DNA from: Anaeramoeba flamelloides
Lineage: Eukaryota; Metamonada; Anaeramoebidae
Reading direction: 5' to 3'
Assembly (NCBI GenBank): GCA_027625915.1
Contig: JANTQA010000023.1
Location: 3,100,001-3,164,000 of the forward strand
Length of the DNA stretch: 64,000 bases
Positions 22,901 through 49,075 of this stretch are shown here, piece after piece. Both the position numbers and the translations under genes were made by a program. Each line of letters opens with the position of its first letter. Positions within the stretch are counted from its first letter, which is position 1. The notes below the pieces were generated by a model. It saw only the letters and a list, made by a program, of their open reading frames with translations. It was not told the origin of the DNA and made no database searches.

Positions 22901-24162
22901 TATATCCAAAGAACACGTGGCTACCAAATGGGATCAAGCCATTTTTAAAAATCACCAAGACGTGCGAGATTGAAAAAAGTACAAAGACCAAAGAACAAAT
23001 TGAAAATTTTTTTGATTTCTCGACATTATTCACAGAGGAGAAATTAATCTTCTATTTAAAAAAGGCAATTAGTAATTTTAACAAGGCAAATTTATTTGAA
23101 AATGAAGTTAGAACGTATAGCATCTTAATAAAAATGCTTGACTACAAAATGGATTTTGAAAAAATGGTCGGCTGCTATAATAAATTGGAGTCAATACACC
23201 AAAAATTATTCCAGGACAGCCTCAAGCAAATGCCAAGAATTTCCGCTAGCTTTTACCGAATCGGCTTTTATGGCGAAATCTTTGGCAAGGATAATGGAAT
23301 CGAATATATCTACAGAGAAAAATGGGGCACGCATATCTCCATTATATGCCAAGAGATGAAAGAAAGATATTCAAAGAAAATTGGCGACATGGATATCGAA
23401 TTAATTAAGGACTCCAAGCCCGTAAAGGTGGAGACCCTCGATCCCAAAAAGGCCTATATCCAAATCACTTCCGTCAGGGAATATATACCCGAAATGCAAA
23501 ATTCAAGCGACCCCATATTGCACCTGAGGTGTTCGAGGATCAACAACATTTCTTCATTTTTCACTTCTGTACCTTTTACGAATACTGGGAAATCCTATGG
23601 CGGCATTGAAGAGCAATGGGAAAGGCTATATATCGTTAAATGCCAAACCACAACGCCCTTTTTAATTAAAAGAGTACAAATTATCGAAAAACATGAAATC
23701 GAACTTTCACCAATCAAATTCCAAACAAAGGGCCTCACTGAAAAAAATTATCAACTCGAATCCTTGATGATCTCTCAGCCAATTGTCATTCTCAATTTAC
23801 AACAAATTCTGCAAGGCATCCTTTTAACGACAGTAAACGAAGGCCCATTTGGTATATGCAAGGTGTTTTTAAACCATAAACGAGAAGACAAATACGAAAA
23901 GTCAGAGATTACAAACCTTCAATCACAATTTAAAAAATTGCTAATCAATTCACAAAGGGGACTCGAAATTACCAAACAATTCCTTACAAAGCAAAGCGAA
24001 GACATTAATAAGGCAATGATAGAGGGATACCAACTACTTTCAGAAAAAAGTCACCCATATTTACAAGAGACACCACCAAGTCAAAGCGTACACAAGAAGT
24101 CACACGAAAAAAATATATCAGTAATAATCAACCAGCAAATTAAAAATGACATGGAGAAATAA
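16936..24162 (+). CDS. DOCK-family (zizimin-like) Rho guanine nucleotide exchange factor
   Basis: 2408-aa single-exon gene. DOCK proteins activate Rac/Cdc42-type GTPases through a C-terminal DHR2 domain and bind membrane phosphoinositides through DHR1. Residues about 350-480 resemble the segment before DHR1 in class C/D DOCKs (VEPWFLSFSLIALDTRQTIS; IEKILQGGYKKIIKPY). DHR1 lies at about 765-950 (NQPYHSLYLNLKQIQL onward). DHR2 covers about 1900-2360: ELRITWLDSLSNINAQNEHY near 1950, FTNTGKSYGGIEEQWERLY near 2212, and LLTTVNEGPFGICKVFL near 2296-2312, which holds the nucleotide-sensor valine (V2300). Five charged low-complexity inserts lie near 180-240, 653-755, 1115-1225, 1559-1655 and 1858-1896. 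Animal zizimins are about 2000-2100 aa, so the excess length comes largely from these inserts. Class is inferred from motifs; GTPase specificity cannot be read. Confidence 0.9.
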   Translation: MSETSTKKTEEVTASVGLYDSNILENSNKESSSVLNFEKRQKSKEYSKCKYGSHFLSFPQDEVFLERIKSNLSHFKTQIDEIQDVSEATKRQMYNLVKDFTILKFKYRQYQDMEKQRTVSQDNTQRKSTMRNLFEKLGSNTVQNDFTNFMIATSSMPGEAFKGTLSILKKITKIPFSKKSKDKDKEKEKEQDSKKEKLKRKVKGKVKGIVKGKGKGKGKEKDKVKDKKEKKEENKEEKSDLNEQKVQEGVKEYYSPLNLSHVVEVMKKKTLKKFSLNELDSPVQNSKGKKKNRKDENEQPSNENFNEEYESFLKHFSNSIIETLDQETNALFETLEKPLLTYPTLRSFIKPSPDVRIKPNNLNDPLKLKYNFQLVLGKIESHFMYDVEPWFLSFSLIALDTRQTISDTFSTIVVCPEIREDYSKLFQKKIFNLIDNSNGIFDLPKGFSKRPIILLCRIEKILQGGYKKIIKPYSNLLKNKKSQKIPNFQNIKSVVQKSFKKYSMQNYQENFLSKSTQPFGWSYHLLWNQNQGLNSKKPQMIEFSDLYTYSSSYQDDRELMKLISSQIMSNNKLFEATQSQYLLQELIEKNKIKKLPGYFKVHIKLIKSSQHFHIYLDKSNRIINNLKRSWIIKNNLYQLVEKKKIDVDNKIENVKEKSEGKKKEKERGKRKNKGKGKEKGKRTGKGKGKGKGKGKGKEKGKEKGKEKGKEEDQKGEGKEEDQKEKGTGKGKEKEKEKGKEKETKEKEENKNKTKAKKIHKTSLQYLQLFPNEINSLELNQPYHSLYLNLKQIQLQGKKTIMIEIKYKKNDRLLNDPGEEVFYNNYFNKKFEKSVTFVTELTSPTSINVQMNRTSKMWKKIKLAPLYDIQEEDHFLVTIYEIKFEKNIIKDKIRKKKDKNKHNNKKNAEGKKIIGNCVIPIINNKGKINRTQSISIHGQFPQKDYVKNKKSPKSIFDLSNSSLQFELILNSSFISTDSSIRQIFQEVKQEKINFQKVNTLINECEIESLIAFSQNLINQCLSLLKKSEESFIILSVLDKISNRIKNHDEKSYLKNIQYFIEYNFDDPEIYSFILNGWQSLIQNTKNNKKLGIGMLECTSFFFDLIIKSMSCYLAKKNLILKKQNENKSNIKTNTKNNNEQGKSKSKSESKEKDKVNDNDNENDNDKVKDNVKENEKDKEKGNNSKDKENNNTKNDNINITIVKTKNSKKASKNMKSKRSKRNIKENEQLAQQIEFNYKKNNRKLKMKKKFIDRSNWFNKKLKKNLKDLIQNIGQEILYINDSEKAEKLNRSIGYFLKDLLSIYDRGQVFLMCDNYIQVLEEKVSKVSIENNLFGIDDFSSHFTIESSSLTTLLATDQVDLKEIEFQFLQIMCQYEFFYEINSPIFHSLINIPTNIAHYLYNKHYFTSVVLRFLYRILSDKDTSEELKKKVVNFFKNLLQQHYQYEIADCFGKKYLSKILMIYLPYFFILIQLQNNWNYFSLEIKEQLMLCFLYLLEKIEIQYFYNWFEAEIFDNKLNFFLLIQKCLNTFMFSGSIQERLKNYLMISLRKYNEYNELNFKMDEKDNQNTKKKDVKRDTGGKNSKEKSKGSERSEKSQRSEKSERSEKSEKSEKSEKNEENEKNEERKENKENEENKDNEKINNNEEKEDVKQLDLEKNDFLGLKDTKKANLKKNITQEQEMDAERCIQEFSNSNYCSIVTLNIIFNLIKKYSLLFLEQEKLLDILTNTLIQIFNRLHKTGVTLFLFEICNLYVFKFKEQLFEGKNDYLNKLSQAVFLKSMTEKKIIRKKANNLLYFLLRESFKYNPNGFEKTQVTFMVSFSELIKKNEIGKYSNKTKTTLLTLENFSKLEKSLFNNKELKTENDSENKERDQVDEENKEQGQVDEENKGQNQVDEENKQLIMKFKFEMNEFVKNLQHALSCSEEIYKLNNDFNLTNQYYLEIANYYKRVPELRITWLDSLSNINAQNEHYAESAIACIHIASIIAQYLKILYPKNTWLPNGIKPFLKITKTCEIEKSTKTKEQIENFFDFSTLFTEEKLIFYLKKAISNFNKANLFENEVRTYSILIKMLDYKMDFEKMVGCYNKLESIHQKLFQDSLKQMPRISASFYRIGFYGEIFGKDNGIEYIYREKWGTHISIICQEMKERYSKKIGDMDIELIKDSKPVKVETLDPKKAYIQITSVREYIPEMQNSSDPILHLRCSRINNISSFFTSVPFTNTGKSYGGIEEQWERLYIVKCQTTTPFLIKRVQIIEKHEIELSPIKFQTKGLTEKNYQLESLMISQPIVILNLQQILQGILLTTVNEGPFGICKVFLNHKREDKYEKSEITNLQSQFKKLLINSQRGLEITKQFLTKQSEDINKAMIEGYQLLSEKSHPYLQETPPSQSVHKKSHEKNISVIINQQIKNDMEK
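18943..19072 (+). repeat. GGAAAA-type hexanucleotide repeat coding a K/G/E tract
   Basis: Tandem hexamers GGAAAA grading into GAAAGGAAAA 9-12-mers encode alternating Lys-Gly and Lys-Gly-Lys-Glu, within the larger charged tract at DOCK residues 653-755. It directly precedes the predicted membrane-binding DHR1 domain. The frame stays open throughout. Confidence 0.85.
22525..22623 (+). repeat. 30-bp coding tandem repeat in the DOCK gene
   Basis: Three full 30-bp units (22525-22554, 22555-22584, 22585-22614) plus a 9-bp partial unit encode the decapeptide pattern ENKxxxQVDE, immediately before DHR2. Units differ mainly at the two or three variable codons. Confidence 0.92.
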
Positions 24163-24980
24163 TCTCGAAATCAGTTATGTTTCCTTTTACAAGTTGACAT
24201 TTTCTCAACTTTATTTTTGAAACCGAATGACTCCTATCAGATATGATCAAAGTCATGCCAAATTAAATTCATTTTTTATTTAATTTTTTCATTAAAAATA
24301 ACATAAATTTTTTATTTTTGTTGTTTTTAATTATATTTATATTTATATTTTATTATTTATTTTTCTGATCGTTTTTTTCTCATAAATTCTATTTAGGATT
24401 TTTAATCATTTTTTTTTTGAATTTTTTTAGAAAAAAAATTGTTCTTTATAATTTTTGATTGATTAAAAATTATATTAAATGGTTGATTTCCAATTTAAAG
24501 AAAATAAATAATTTAAAGGTTCACTTTTTTTTTAAAAGAGAAAGTTTTTTTTTTTTTTTTTTCTGTTTTTGGAATATTTTGAAAGTATTAATTTAATATT
24601 TGAAATTGAGAATTGGTGGAATCTTTTTTTATTAATTTAATTTTTGTTAATTAAGAGATTAGCGTCTACCAATGAGAAGCTAAGATCAAAGGATGTTATT
24701 ATTGGGACTAACCAAATTAATGATACAAGGTTGAAATGTCTCTTAAAAAATCTCAAAGTCTAGTAGTAAAATTTGTTGATCCCATCAATTAAAAATGATG
24801 TATGTATTATTAAAAAGCCCAACAATTTCAAAAAAAAATCTACATTTCGTCACAAATGTAAAATGTTGAATTATCAATATTTCAGACTTCAAAGTTGAAA
24901 AACATCTTTGCTAAATTTCTGGCAAAATGTAGATTAATAACTAAAAAATACGTTTTTTTTTTAAAATTAAACTTTATTAG
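24163..24980. other. Non-coding DNA downstream of the DOCK gene
   Basis: T-rich probable 3' untranslated region followed by plain AT-rich sequence. The part 24660-24830 is slightly less biased but contains no open frame of interest. Nothing else seen. Confidence 0.35.
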
Positions 24981-24990
24981 AAAAAGATTA

Positions 24991-25368
24991 TTTTTTTTTT
25001 TTTTCCATTAAAGAGTGGGTACTAAAAGTCCACCTGTTTGCCCGAATCCCTAATTTGAATTAGAGATATTGTTGAACCAAGTGAGAGCTGGTCATTTCTC
25101 CCAAAAATCGGATCCGCTCCATAAATTGAGAGGGATTTTGTTCCAATTCCGTTCAGTTTTATAATAGTCAAAAAGATTCAATTCGGTCAAACGATTTCCT
25201 CAAAGAATTAGTGGTTCTAAGAAGCATAAGCCCGATTTTTAATTAAAATTACACCGTGGTGGCTATTTGAGAAAATGGCAAACAATAAGAAATAATGGTT
25301 AAGGGAATAGAACCCCGGTCTTCAGATTGTACACTAGGCTGTGTTGCCACTTGCCCATACCGGTTCTC
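24991..25368 (-). mobile_element. tRNA-derived SINE, copy 1
   Basis: A retroposed unit on the minus strand. Its head at the right has RNA polymerase III promoter-like boxes: A-box TGGGCAAGTGG (plus-strand 25347-25357) and B-box GGTTCTATTCC (25304-25314; one mismatch to GGTTCGANTCC), about 33 nt apart. The body runs leftward to 25005 and ends in a poly(A) tail (poly-T on the plus strand, 24991-25004). A 17-bp direct repeat, AAAAAGATTATTTTTTT, flanks it at 24981-24997 and 25370-25386. A 364-bp copy with only four substitutions lies at 35273-35636. The boxes, tail and target duplications together support a SINE mobilised by a LINE. Which LINE or tRNA it derives from is not clear. Confidence 0.88.
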
Positions 25369-25386
25369 TAAAAAGATTATTTTTTT

Positions 25387-28004
25387 CAAATTATTTTTGA
25401 AATCTTGGAAATATATTGATATTATGATTATCGTTATCAAAATGAAACAAAAATAACAAGTCCAGATTTTATTATATTGATTATTATTGGGTTAATCTTT
25501 GAAATTAAAAAAATAAAAAAATAGTTACGTTTCAAAAGTTCTAAATATGAATTATTAACTATGTAATACTATTTTTTCTTTTCGATTTTTAGATTTGGAA
25601 AAGGAATTCTAAAAATTTCTAAAGGAAAATTTTTAATTGTGATCATTTCTAAAAAATCTAATAATTTATTGTATAATAAGATTTATAATAGATTTTTTGG
25701 GGTCACAGAAACTATTTGAGCCTTGGTGCACTAATATCATTTACACCTTATAACAACATACTTTGATTATAGAGAAATATATGGTGACCCTAACCCCTTA
25801 AGATCTTTTGAAATTTCATTATGTTTGAAAAAATTTTTTAGTTTTGAAAATTCTAAAAAGTTTTTATTTTTTTTTTGTTATTTGTATTTTTTGAACCAAA
25901 AGAAGTACTATATAATAATGTATTTTCCTATGAAGCTTATTAAAGAATATTGAGTAAATCTTATGGTAAGTTACATAACCATTAATATATAAATTAAATT
26001 TCAAAAAAGGGACAGATTTTTTATGAGAAAAAAATTTGTTTATTAGTTTTTTTTTCAATAATAATGTATTTAAATAAAATGTTTAGAGACAATAACCAAT
26101 ATAGATTAATAAATAAATATATAGTTTAATCAATTTATTTTTCGAAAGACAAATTAAAAAAGAAAAAAATAATAATAATTAAAATGTTTTCCCCGAATTT
26201 TGAAATTTGGTTTATAATTATATTTCAAAAATACAAATAAAATGATTAAATTCTTTAAATTACAAAATAACTTAAAAAAAAATACATTTCACTCAAAAAA
26301 TATGTAAAAATGATAAAAATTATTAAAAATCTCTAGAGTTATTTCTTAGATTTTAATTTGAAAGAAATTGAATTAAATATCAAATTAAAAAATAAATCTA
26401 ATAAATCAATTTTTTTAAAACGAGAAAATTAATAAATTTCAAAATTTCTTGAACCAACTCTGAAATTGTTTATTTAAATAAAAAAAGGAAGAAAAATTTA
26501 TAATGAATAATTCTTTCGAAATCATAAGTTATTTATTTATCAATAATTTTTCAAATAAAAGTTTTACAATTCAGTATTAAAAATAAAACCAAGTAAAGAA
26601 GAGACAATTATCAAATATTATATTTCATATTATGAAATAAAAGATTTTTTCTCACATTTTATAGATCAATTATTTAATAATTTCCTCTTCCTTTTTTTAA
26701 TTGGTAATAAAATAGATTAAATGGGAGATATCATTCATTCTCATCATTATTAAAATAGGAATTTATTTAGTTCAAGGGATTATTTTAATAATTTAGTTTC
26801 AAAGAAACTCTGATACTGAAAATTAGTAAAACGTATTTATTCGTTTATGGACCACCTTTTCAGACATATAGGTGTGAATTACATATAAAATAGCCCTTGA
26901 ATGGGGATCCTTAATTTCATTTACTTTTCAATACTTAGTATTTCTTTGACAGATAATAGAAAATTTTCAAATCCCAACAAATATTTCACAGTTTTTCTTT
27001 CTTTAAAGATTATAGAAAAGATTTGATTTTAATAGTTCATAATTTCGATTTCAAATATATCAACATATAAAAATTTCCCAAGCTGTTCTAAGAAATTTTT
27101 AAAGATAATTTTGCCATTTTGAAATGTTTTATAATTTGGAATTCCATTGAAAACACCTGAAACGAGTTACAACATCATGAAAACAACTGGAATTACTATA
27201 TGTGATTATTTATTAAAAAATATATTGAATTTCTTAAGTCATATAATCTCTCAAACTTGAAAAAAAAAAAAAAAATCTAAAACTTTAATTTTGATAATAC
27301 CATGAATTAAAATTTCAGAGAAAATATTCTTCCAAAAAATATTAATAAAAATTAAATTTGGAGTTATTTATTCAATTATATTATGGAGATTAATTTTTCA
27401 AAATATTGGAATAATCACTCTCACTTTGTATTTTCAGGTTATATTTATATAAATATTTAGTAATTATTTGCCAATAACCACATTGTCAAATATTCCCGAA
27501 AAAAAAATATTCTAAAGATCTCAAAAAATTATTATTATAATAACTTTTTTTCGAAATTCTACTTTAGAAAAGAGAATTTCTGGTTTTATTGATATTTCTT
27601 ATATGATTGTTTATTTAATTATACCAAATCTTTTAAAAAGCAATTAATTTTATTTTTTAATAATATTTTAATATTATTTAACAATTTTATTGTTTATTTA
27701 TTGAATATTCTTTTTTAGCGTTCTTGAATTGTGTAAAGTAACTTCTTTATGATTATTTTTTAAAATAATAGATCAAAATTTGTTTTTATCTTATGAAAAG
27801 TATCTAAATATATTTTCTAGATAATTATTTCACATTTTAATTAATATAAAGATATCCTTATTTATATCTCTTAATCCTTGGATTTATTTAAATATTTTTT
27901 TTAAAATATTTAATCAACTTCAGCTCATCAATTTAACAAAATTAACCAGAAAAATAACATCAAAAAACACCCTTTTCTTTTATCTTTCCAAAGTTAAACT
28001 ATAG
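25387..28004. other. Non-coding spacer
   Basis: Very AT-rich. Contains a segment (25525-25615) related to 2610-2700 and a pair of inverted GGGGT(CA)CA-like words near 25700 and 25790. The 64-codon minus frame at 25864-26058 is not protein-like. No gene seen. Confidence 0.35.
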
Positions 28005-28198
28005 CCAGTTCCACTTTTAAGGCACAAACATTAAACGAAATCTAAGGCACAAAAAAATCTCAAATTAATAGGCAAAATTTGGAAATTTATTTTTTACAAT
28101 TTATTTTACTAGAATCTGAATTTTGTGCCTTAATTTGAGATTATTATTGTGCCTTAAATTTCGTTGAAAGTTTGTACCTTAAAAGCGTAACTGACTGG
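28005..28198. mobile_element. Small TIR element, family 4, complete copy
   Basis: About 194 bp and almost fully palindromic: CCAGTTCCACTTTTAAGGCA at the left and the reverse of AAAAGCGTAACTGACTGG at the right. Each arm contains three spaced TTAAGGCACAAA-like words. TA lies at both edges, which would fit a Tc1/mariner-type target duplication; this assignment is inference. Related copies are at 14219-14379 and 58841-59050. No coding capacity. Confidence 0.72.
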
Positions 28199-29564
28199 TA
28201 ATTATTTAGTGAAATTTAAAAAATACTTGAATTATAAATAATTATTCTTTTCACCCTATCATATTAATTTTGCATTATTATTTCAATCCCAATCAATTTT
28301 AGTAAATTCGGTAATTATTAGGAATTGTGAGATTTTTTCATATAAAGATTAATTTACAAACTATGATATTAGTCTTAATAATAGTGTTAAAAATCGATTT
28401 GAATTTCTTATTTGAAAACTTTTGAGGTAATTTAATATATTTTAGAATTAGAAAAATAATAATTTGATCATACAAATATCAATTCAAAAAAACACAATCA
28501 ATTTTGAAAAATAAATTAAAAGAAACAAATTAAACTAGTGATCAGATCAAAGGATATTTTTTTTTTCTTTTAATTTGATACCTGGTTGATTGAACATTTA
28601 CATCGAAATACTTTAGATTTTTTCAATAATCGTTTATTCCCAACTTATAATCAGATTGTATTTACTAATAAGAAATACCCAGGATAATAGAAAAAATTAA
28701 GTTTTTTATATATTTTTGTTACTCTTAAGTTATAATAAATGTCTATGAATTCATTTTTTAAAAAAAGGAGTTTAAATTCAAAATATTTCACAAAAAAGGT
28801 TGAATAAAAAATGAAAGATCAAAGATTGTTTACCATTTCGTTTTTTTTTTATTGATAAAAAGAATATTGTTCCTAATAAATTTTAGAGTAAGTTCAATTT
28901 AAATAAGAGCCTTATACCTAGAAGTCAAAATTTTACTTTTTTTTTAATTTACAATTGGATCTGAAAACTTGCTTGTTTAAATAATTGTTGTTTTGTTGAT
29001 TTTGAGTATTTAAAGTACCTTATTTAAAAACAATTTTTAGATTTTTTTCCACACATAAAATAAAATCCCAAAATAGAAGGTCGAGATAAGAATAAAAATT
29101 AAGCTATTTAATATTCCTTAAAGTAGATTAAACAAACCAACAATACATTCTATTATGGTATTTAATTTATCTTTGAAAATAAAATATCTAATAAATTGTT
29201 TTTTCAACAAGTACTTTGAACACCAAAAAGCAACAACACACAAATAAAGTAAAATAATTTTGTTTTCTAGTCTTCTTTCAAATTTTTATAAAGTGAAAAG
29301 TTTCACTTGATGGTTTCTACTCCCTTCAAGAACTTTTTTTTAAAATTTTCATTTGAAATAAAATTTTATTTTTTTGTGATTTTGAACTTTCCGAAATGAG
29401 TAATTTTTTTTTAACCAATTTCTTCAGAACGAAAATTCTTTTTGAGAAGTTACTCTAAAACAACATAATAGCTAAACCCCAGCCAGTGTGAAAAAGTGGT
29501 CATAAAGAAACATTTTTTCTTATTATTTATTTTGACAAATAAATTTGTAATTCACTTTTGAAAG
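28199..29564. other. Spacer and upstream region of the two-pore channel gene
   Basis: No gene seen. Near the downstream gene there is a short perfect palindrome GTGAAAAGTTTCAC (about 29292-29305), an AAAGTGG word at 29489-29495, and CACTTTT six bases before the proposed ATG. These could be regulatory, but there is no direct evidence. Confidence 0.3.
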
Positions 29565-46340
<16,776 letters not shown>

Positions 46341-47799
46341 TACTGGTATTTGAAAGATTTGTTTATATTTTTTTCTTAAAAGATTAATTTCATTTTCAAA
46401 TAATTTGACAACAAAATTATCAAAAATATACGAAAAAAGTCAACAAAAGAAAATAGGGCTATTTTTACGTATCTATTAAAAAGAAAAAAAAATTGTCACA
46501 ATTTTTTAAAATGACTTTGACAACAAAGCGGATTATTTAAATAATTTTCTTAAGAAAATTGGTGTTAATTGTTTCGGGTATATATATATATATATATATA
46601 TATTGATTATTTTAAAATCAAATTTCAGTTTTTGGTAAAAATTATTCTAATAAATAATTACTTTTTCTTTATTTTGAATTTTTATGAGAGTTTTTTTTAG
46701 CAATAATTGTTTACCTTAAGAAAAATTAAAATAAATTTTTTTTTTATTTTTTAGACTATTTACTTTTTACAAATTCACTTTTTTAAGCTGTTTGGATTGG
46801 ACACCTTTTTTGTGTTGTAAGTGTTTAAAGGTACAAAAAATATTATAAGAAATAAAAAAAAATTGTTATTAGATCTTAAATAAACTTGTTCTGATTAAAT
46901 ATTAGGTGGCAATCTTTTATTGATTTATAAAGGGGAAGGATTAATGGGGGTTAACTGAAGAAACCAAATCAAGTTTTCCTTATAATATATCTCATCAATT
47001 CTTGGCCTGTATGAGTAATTCCGGATCATTAATTATACAGTTTTTTTTGCTGTTGAGTTGGTATCTTGTACTAATATTTAGGAAAATAAGATTTGGGAAA
47101 ATTGTAAAAAAAAGAACAAAGCAACTTAAAAAAATTTTTCAAAGATAAATTTTTCTTCTTAAAAACTAGTGTTTTATATGAAACTTATCTCAAAAGTTTT
47201 AATTTCAAACTAAATAGATTAACCTTTAACATTTGATTTGAATTTGAAAAAATATTTAGGTCTATTTATTGTAAAACGTTATGGTGTGATTCAAAGAAAT
47301 TTTTCACTTAATTATAGAAAATTTAAACTATTGACAAATCTATTCTATACTTCGAGTATGGAAAAAAAATATTAAGTTGATAATTTATTATTATTATGTA
47401 TTTTTAATATCTCACATTCTTAACTTTTCTTTCTTTGGTTTCTAGTCTTTGTTTAGAAATAAAATTTTATTATATTTATTGTTTAGAGAAAAGATATTTA
47501 AAAAGTTATAATCTTCCATATATTTGAGACTAGGATAGAAAATTTATTTAATTTTTTTTATTTACTAAAAAGGATGTAATTTTGTCGAACCACATACCTT
47601 TTACAATAATATGAAACAATAAAAAATAAATAAAAAATTATTAGATGGAATATGCATTATAACAAGATCTAGAATATTATATTTATCAAAACTAACCTTT
47701 TTATTTGGTAATTGTATACAAAATTCAATTTGAGTATTATTTGTCATCAAAGAAACCCATTTAAAAATTTAGATAACAGGATCATGTAAAAATTGTTTT
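46341..47799. other. Non-coding DNA downstream of the channel gene
   Basis: Likely 3' untranslated region, then AT-rich spacer with a (TA)12 tract at 46579-46602. No gene or recognisable element seen. Confidence 0.4.
46579..46602. repeat. (TA)n microsatellite
   Basis: Twelve TA units. Confidence 0.9.
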
Positions 47800-48890
47800 T
47801 TGAAAAAATTAAATATTTGCTAATTAGACCCTTTTTAATAACTTCAATTAGAATAAACACTATTAGTTAATAAAAGATCTTTTTGATCAAAGATTTATTT
47901 TCTGAGATATTTTATAATTAAAGTTGGAAAATTCGATTTTCCAGGTTATATTTTGTTTTGAAATTTAATAGTTAAAAATTTGAAAACTTTTTTTCTTCTA
48001 GCTACGAGGTCATTTTATTATATTTTAAAAGTATTTAAATTTAATGAATATCTTTCAAATAATTAATCAATTATTTGGGTGATTATGGAATTATTTGTTC
48101 TTGTAAATTCTGGAAAACCTAGGATACTTTAGTTATATTTTCAAGAATTTACAAGAATAGAGTAAAAAATTTGATTTAATTCAATTCTTTTGAATTCTGG
48201 ATAACCGTCGTTAGATTTTCTTGAGTTTTCTGTTTATTTGAAAATCAATCGATTTTCGTTAGGTTTTTTTTACTTTTCGAAATAAACCGAAAATTTATTA
48301 AAATATTCTGTTTATTTCAAAAAGTGAAAAAAACCAAGAATACTTTAAAGATAAAATAGAAACCTTCAAAAAAACGTAGAAAACTTAACAAAACAAAAAA
48401 CCTCAATAAAATATAGGCACTTGACCGACAATTTTGTTAGGTTTTTTTTAATTTTTGTAATAAACAGAAAATTTTTGAAATTTTCGGATTATTCCAAAAA
48501 GTAAAAATTGACAAGGGTACAGAATATTTATCATTGGTTATTTATTTATATTCAGTATTAGTGTTTTTTTGGCTGATAAGAGTGTTTTCAAAAATTTTAG
48601 TTAATCTCTCTTCTAAAAATGCCCAAAAGTGAGAACAAACTAAAATTCATTATCACTACCTTTTAAACAATTTTACCCCAAAAGAAAACTTTTTTCTAGA
48701 CTAGAGACTTTTAAAATTTGTAATTATTAACAGCAATAAATACAACAGCCTCAAGATTTTTAAGGACTGGAATGTTGATTATATTTTTAATTAAATTAAT
48801 TAACAAGGGCGAAATTATAATTGAAGTTGTTGTTTTGTCGAACTTTTTTTTTTCAAATTTTATTGTTTCATCATAGTGATGTCAAGAATC
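47800..48890 (+). mobile_element. Dispersed repeat, family 2, copy 3
   Basis: Landmarks in the same order as 15585-16490: TAATAAAAGATCTTTTTGATC (about 47870), CTTCTAGCTACGAGGTCATT (48000), CTAGACTAGAGACTTTTAAA (48700) and CAACAGCCTCAAGATTTT (48745). It is longer than copy 1 because the middle (about 48100-48500) carries the CTTGAGTTTTCTGTTTATTT type of nested repeat. Confidence 0.55.
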
Positions 48891-49037
48891 AAAAATTGAC
48901 AAAAAAAATCATTTTTTTGGGTGAGTTTTAAAAAATAATAATGAAAATGGCTTTATTTTAGCAAGTATATATCTTTATAAAGATAAGAATTTTATGAAAA
49001 ACTATGTAAAATAGTTTAAATCAAGAAGAAACAACTA

Positions 49038-49075
<38 letters not shown>

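Noticed and set aside
12880-24162. Elongin C and DOCK as a co-regulated divergent pair
   Set aside because: They are 3.7 kb apart with two mobile elements between; nothing indicates a shared promoter.
25280-25368. Possible functional tRNA gene on the minus strand (A- and B-box like sequence)
   Set aside because: The cloverleaf cannot be closed cleanly (poor anticodon stem), and the stretch is the head of a repeated unit with poly(A) tail and target duplications, so it is a SINE head.
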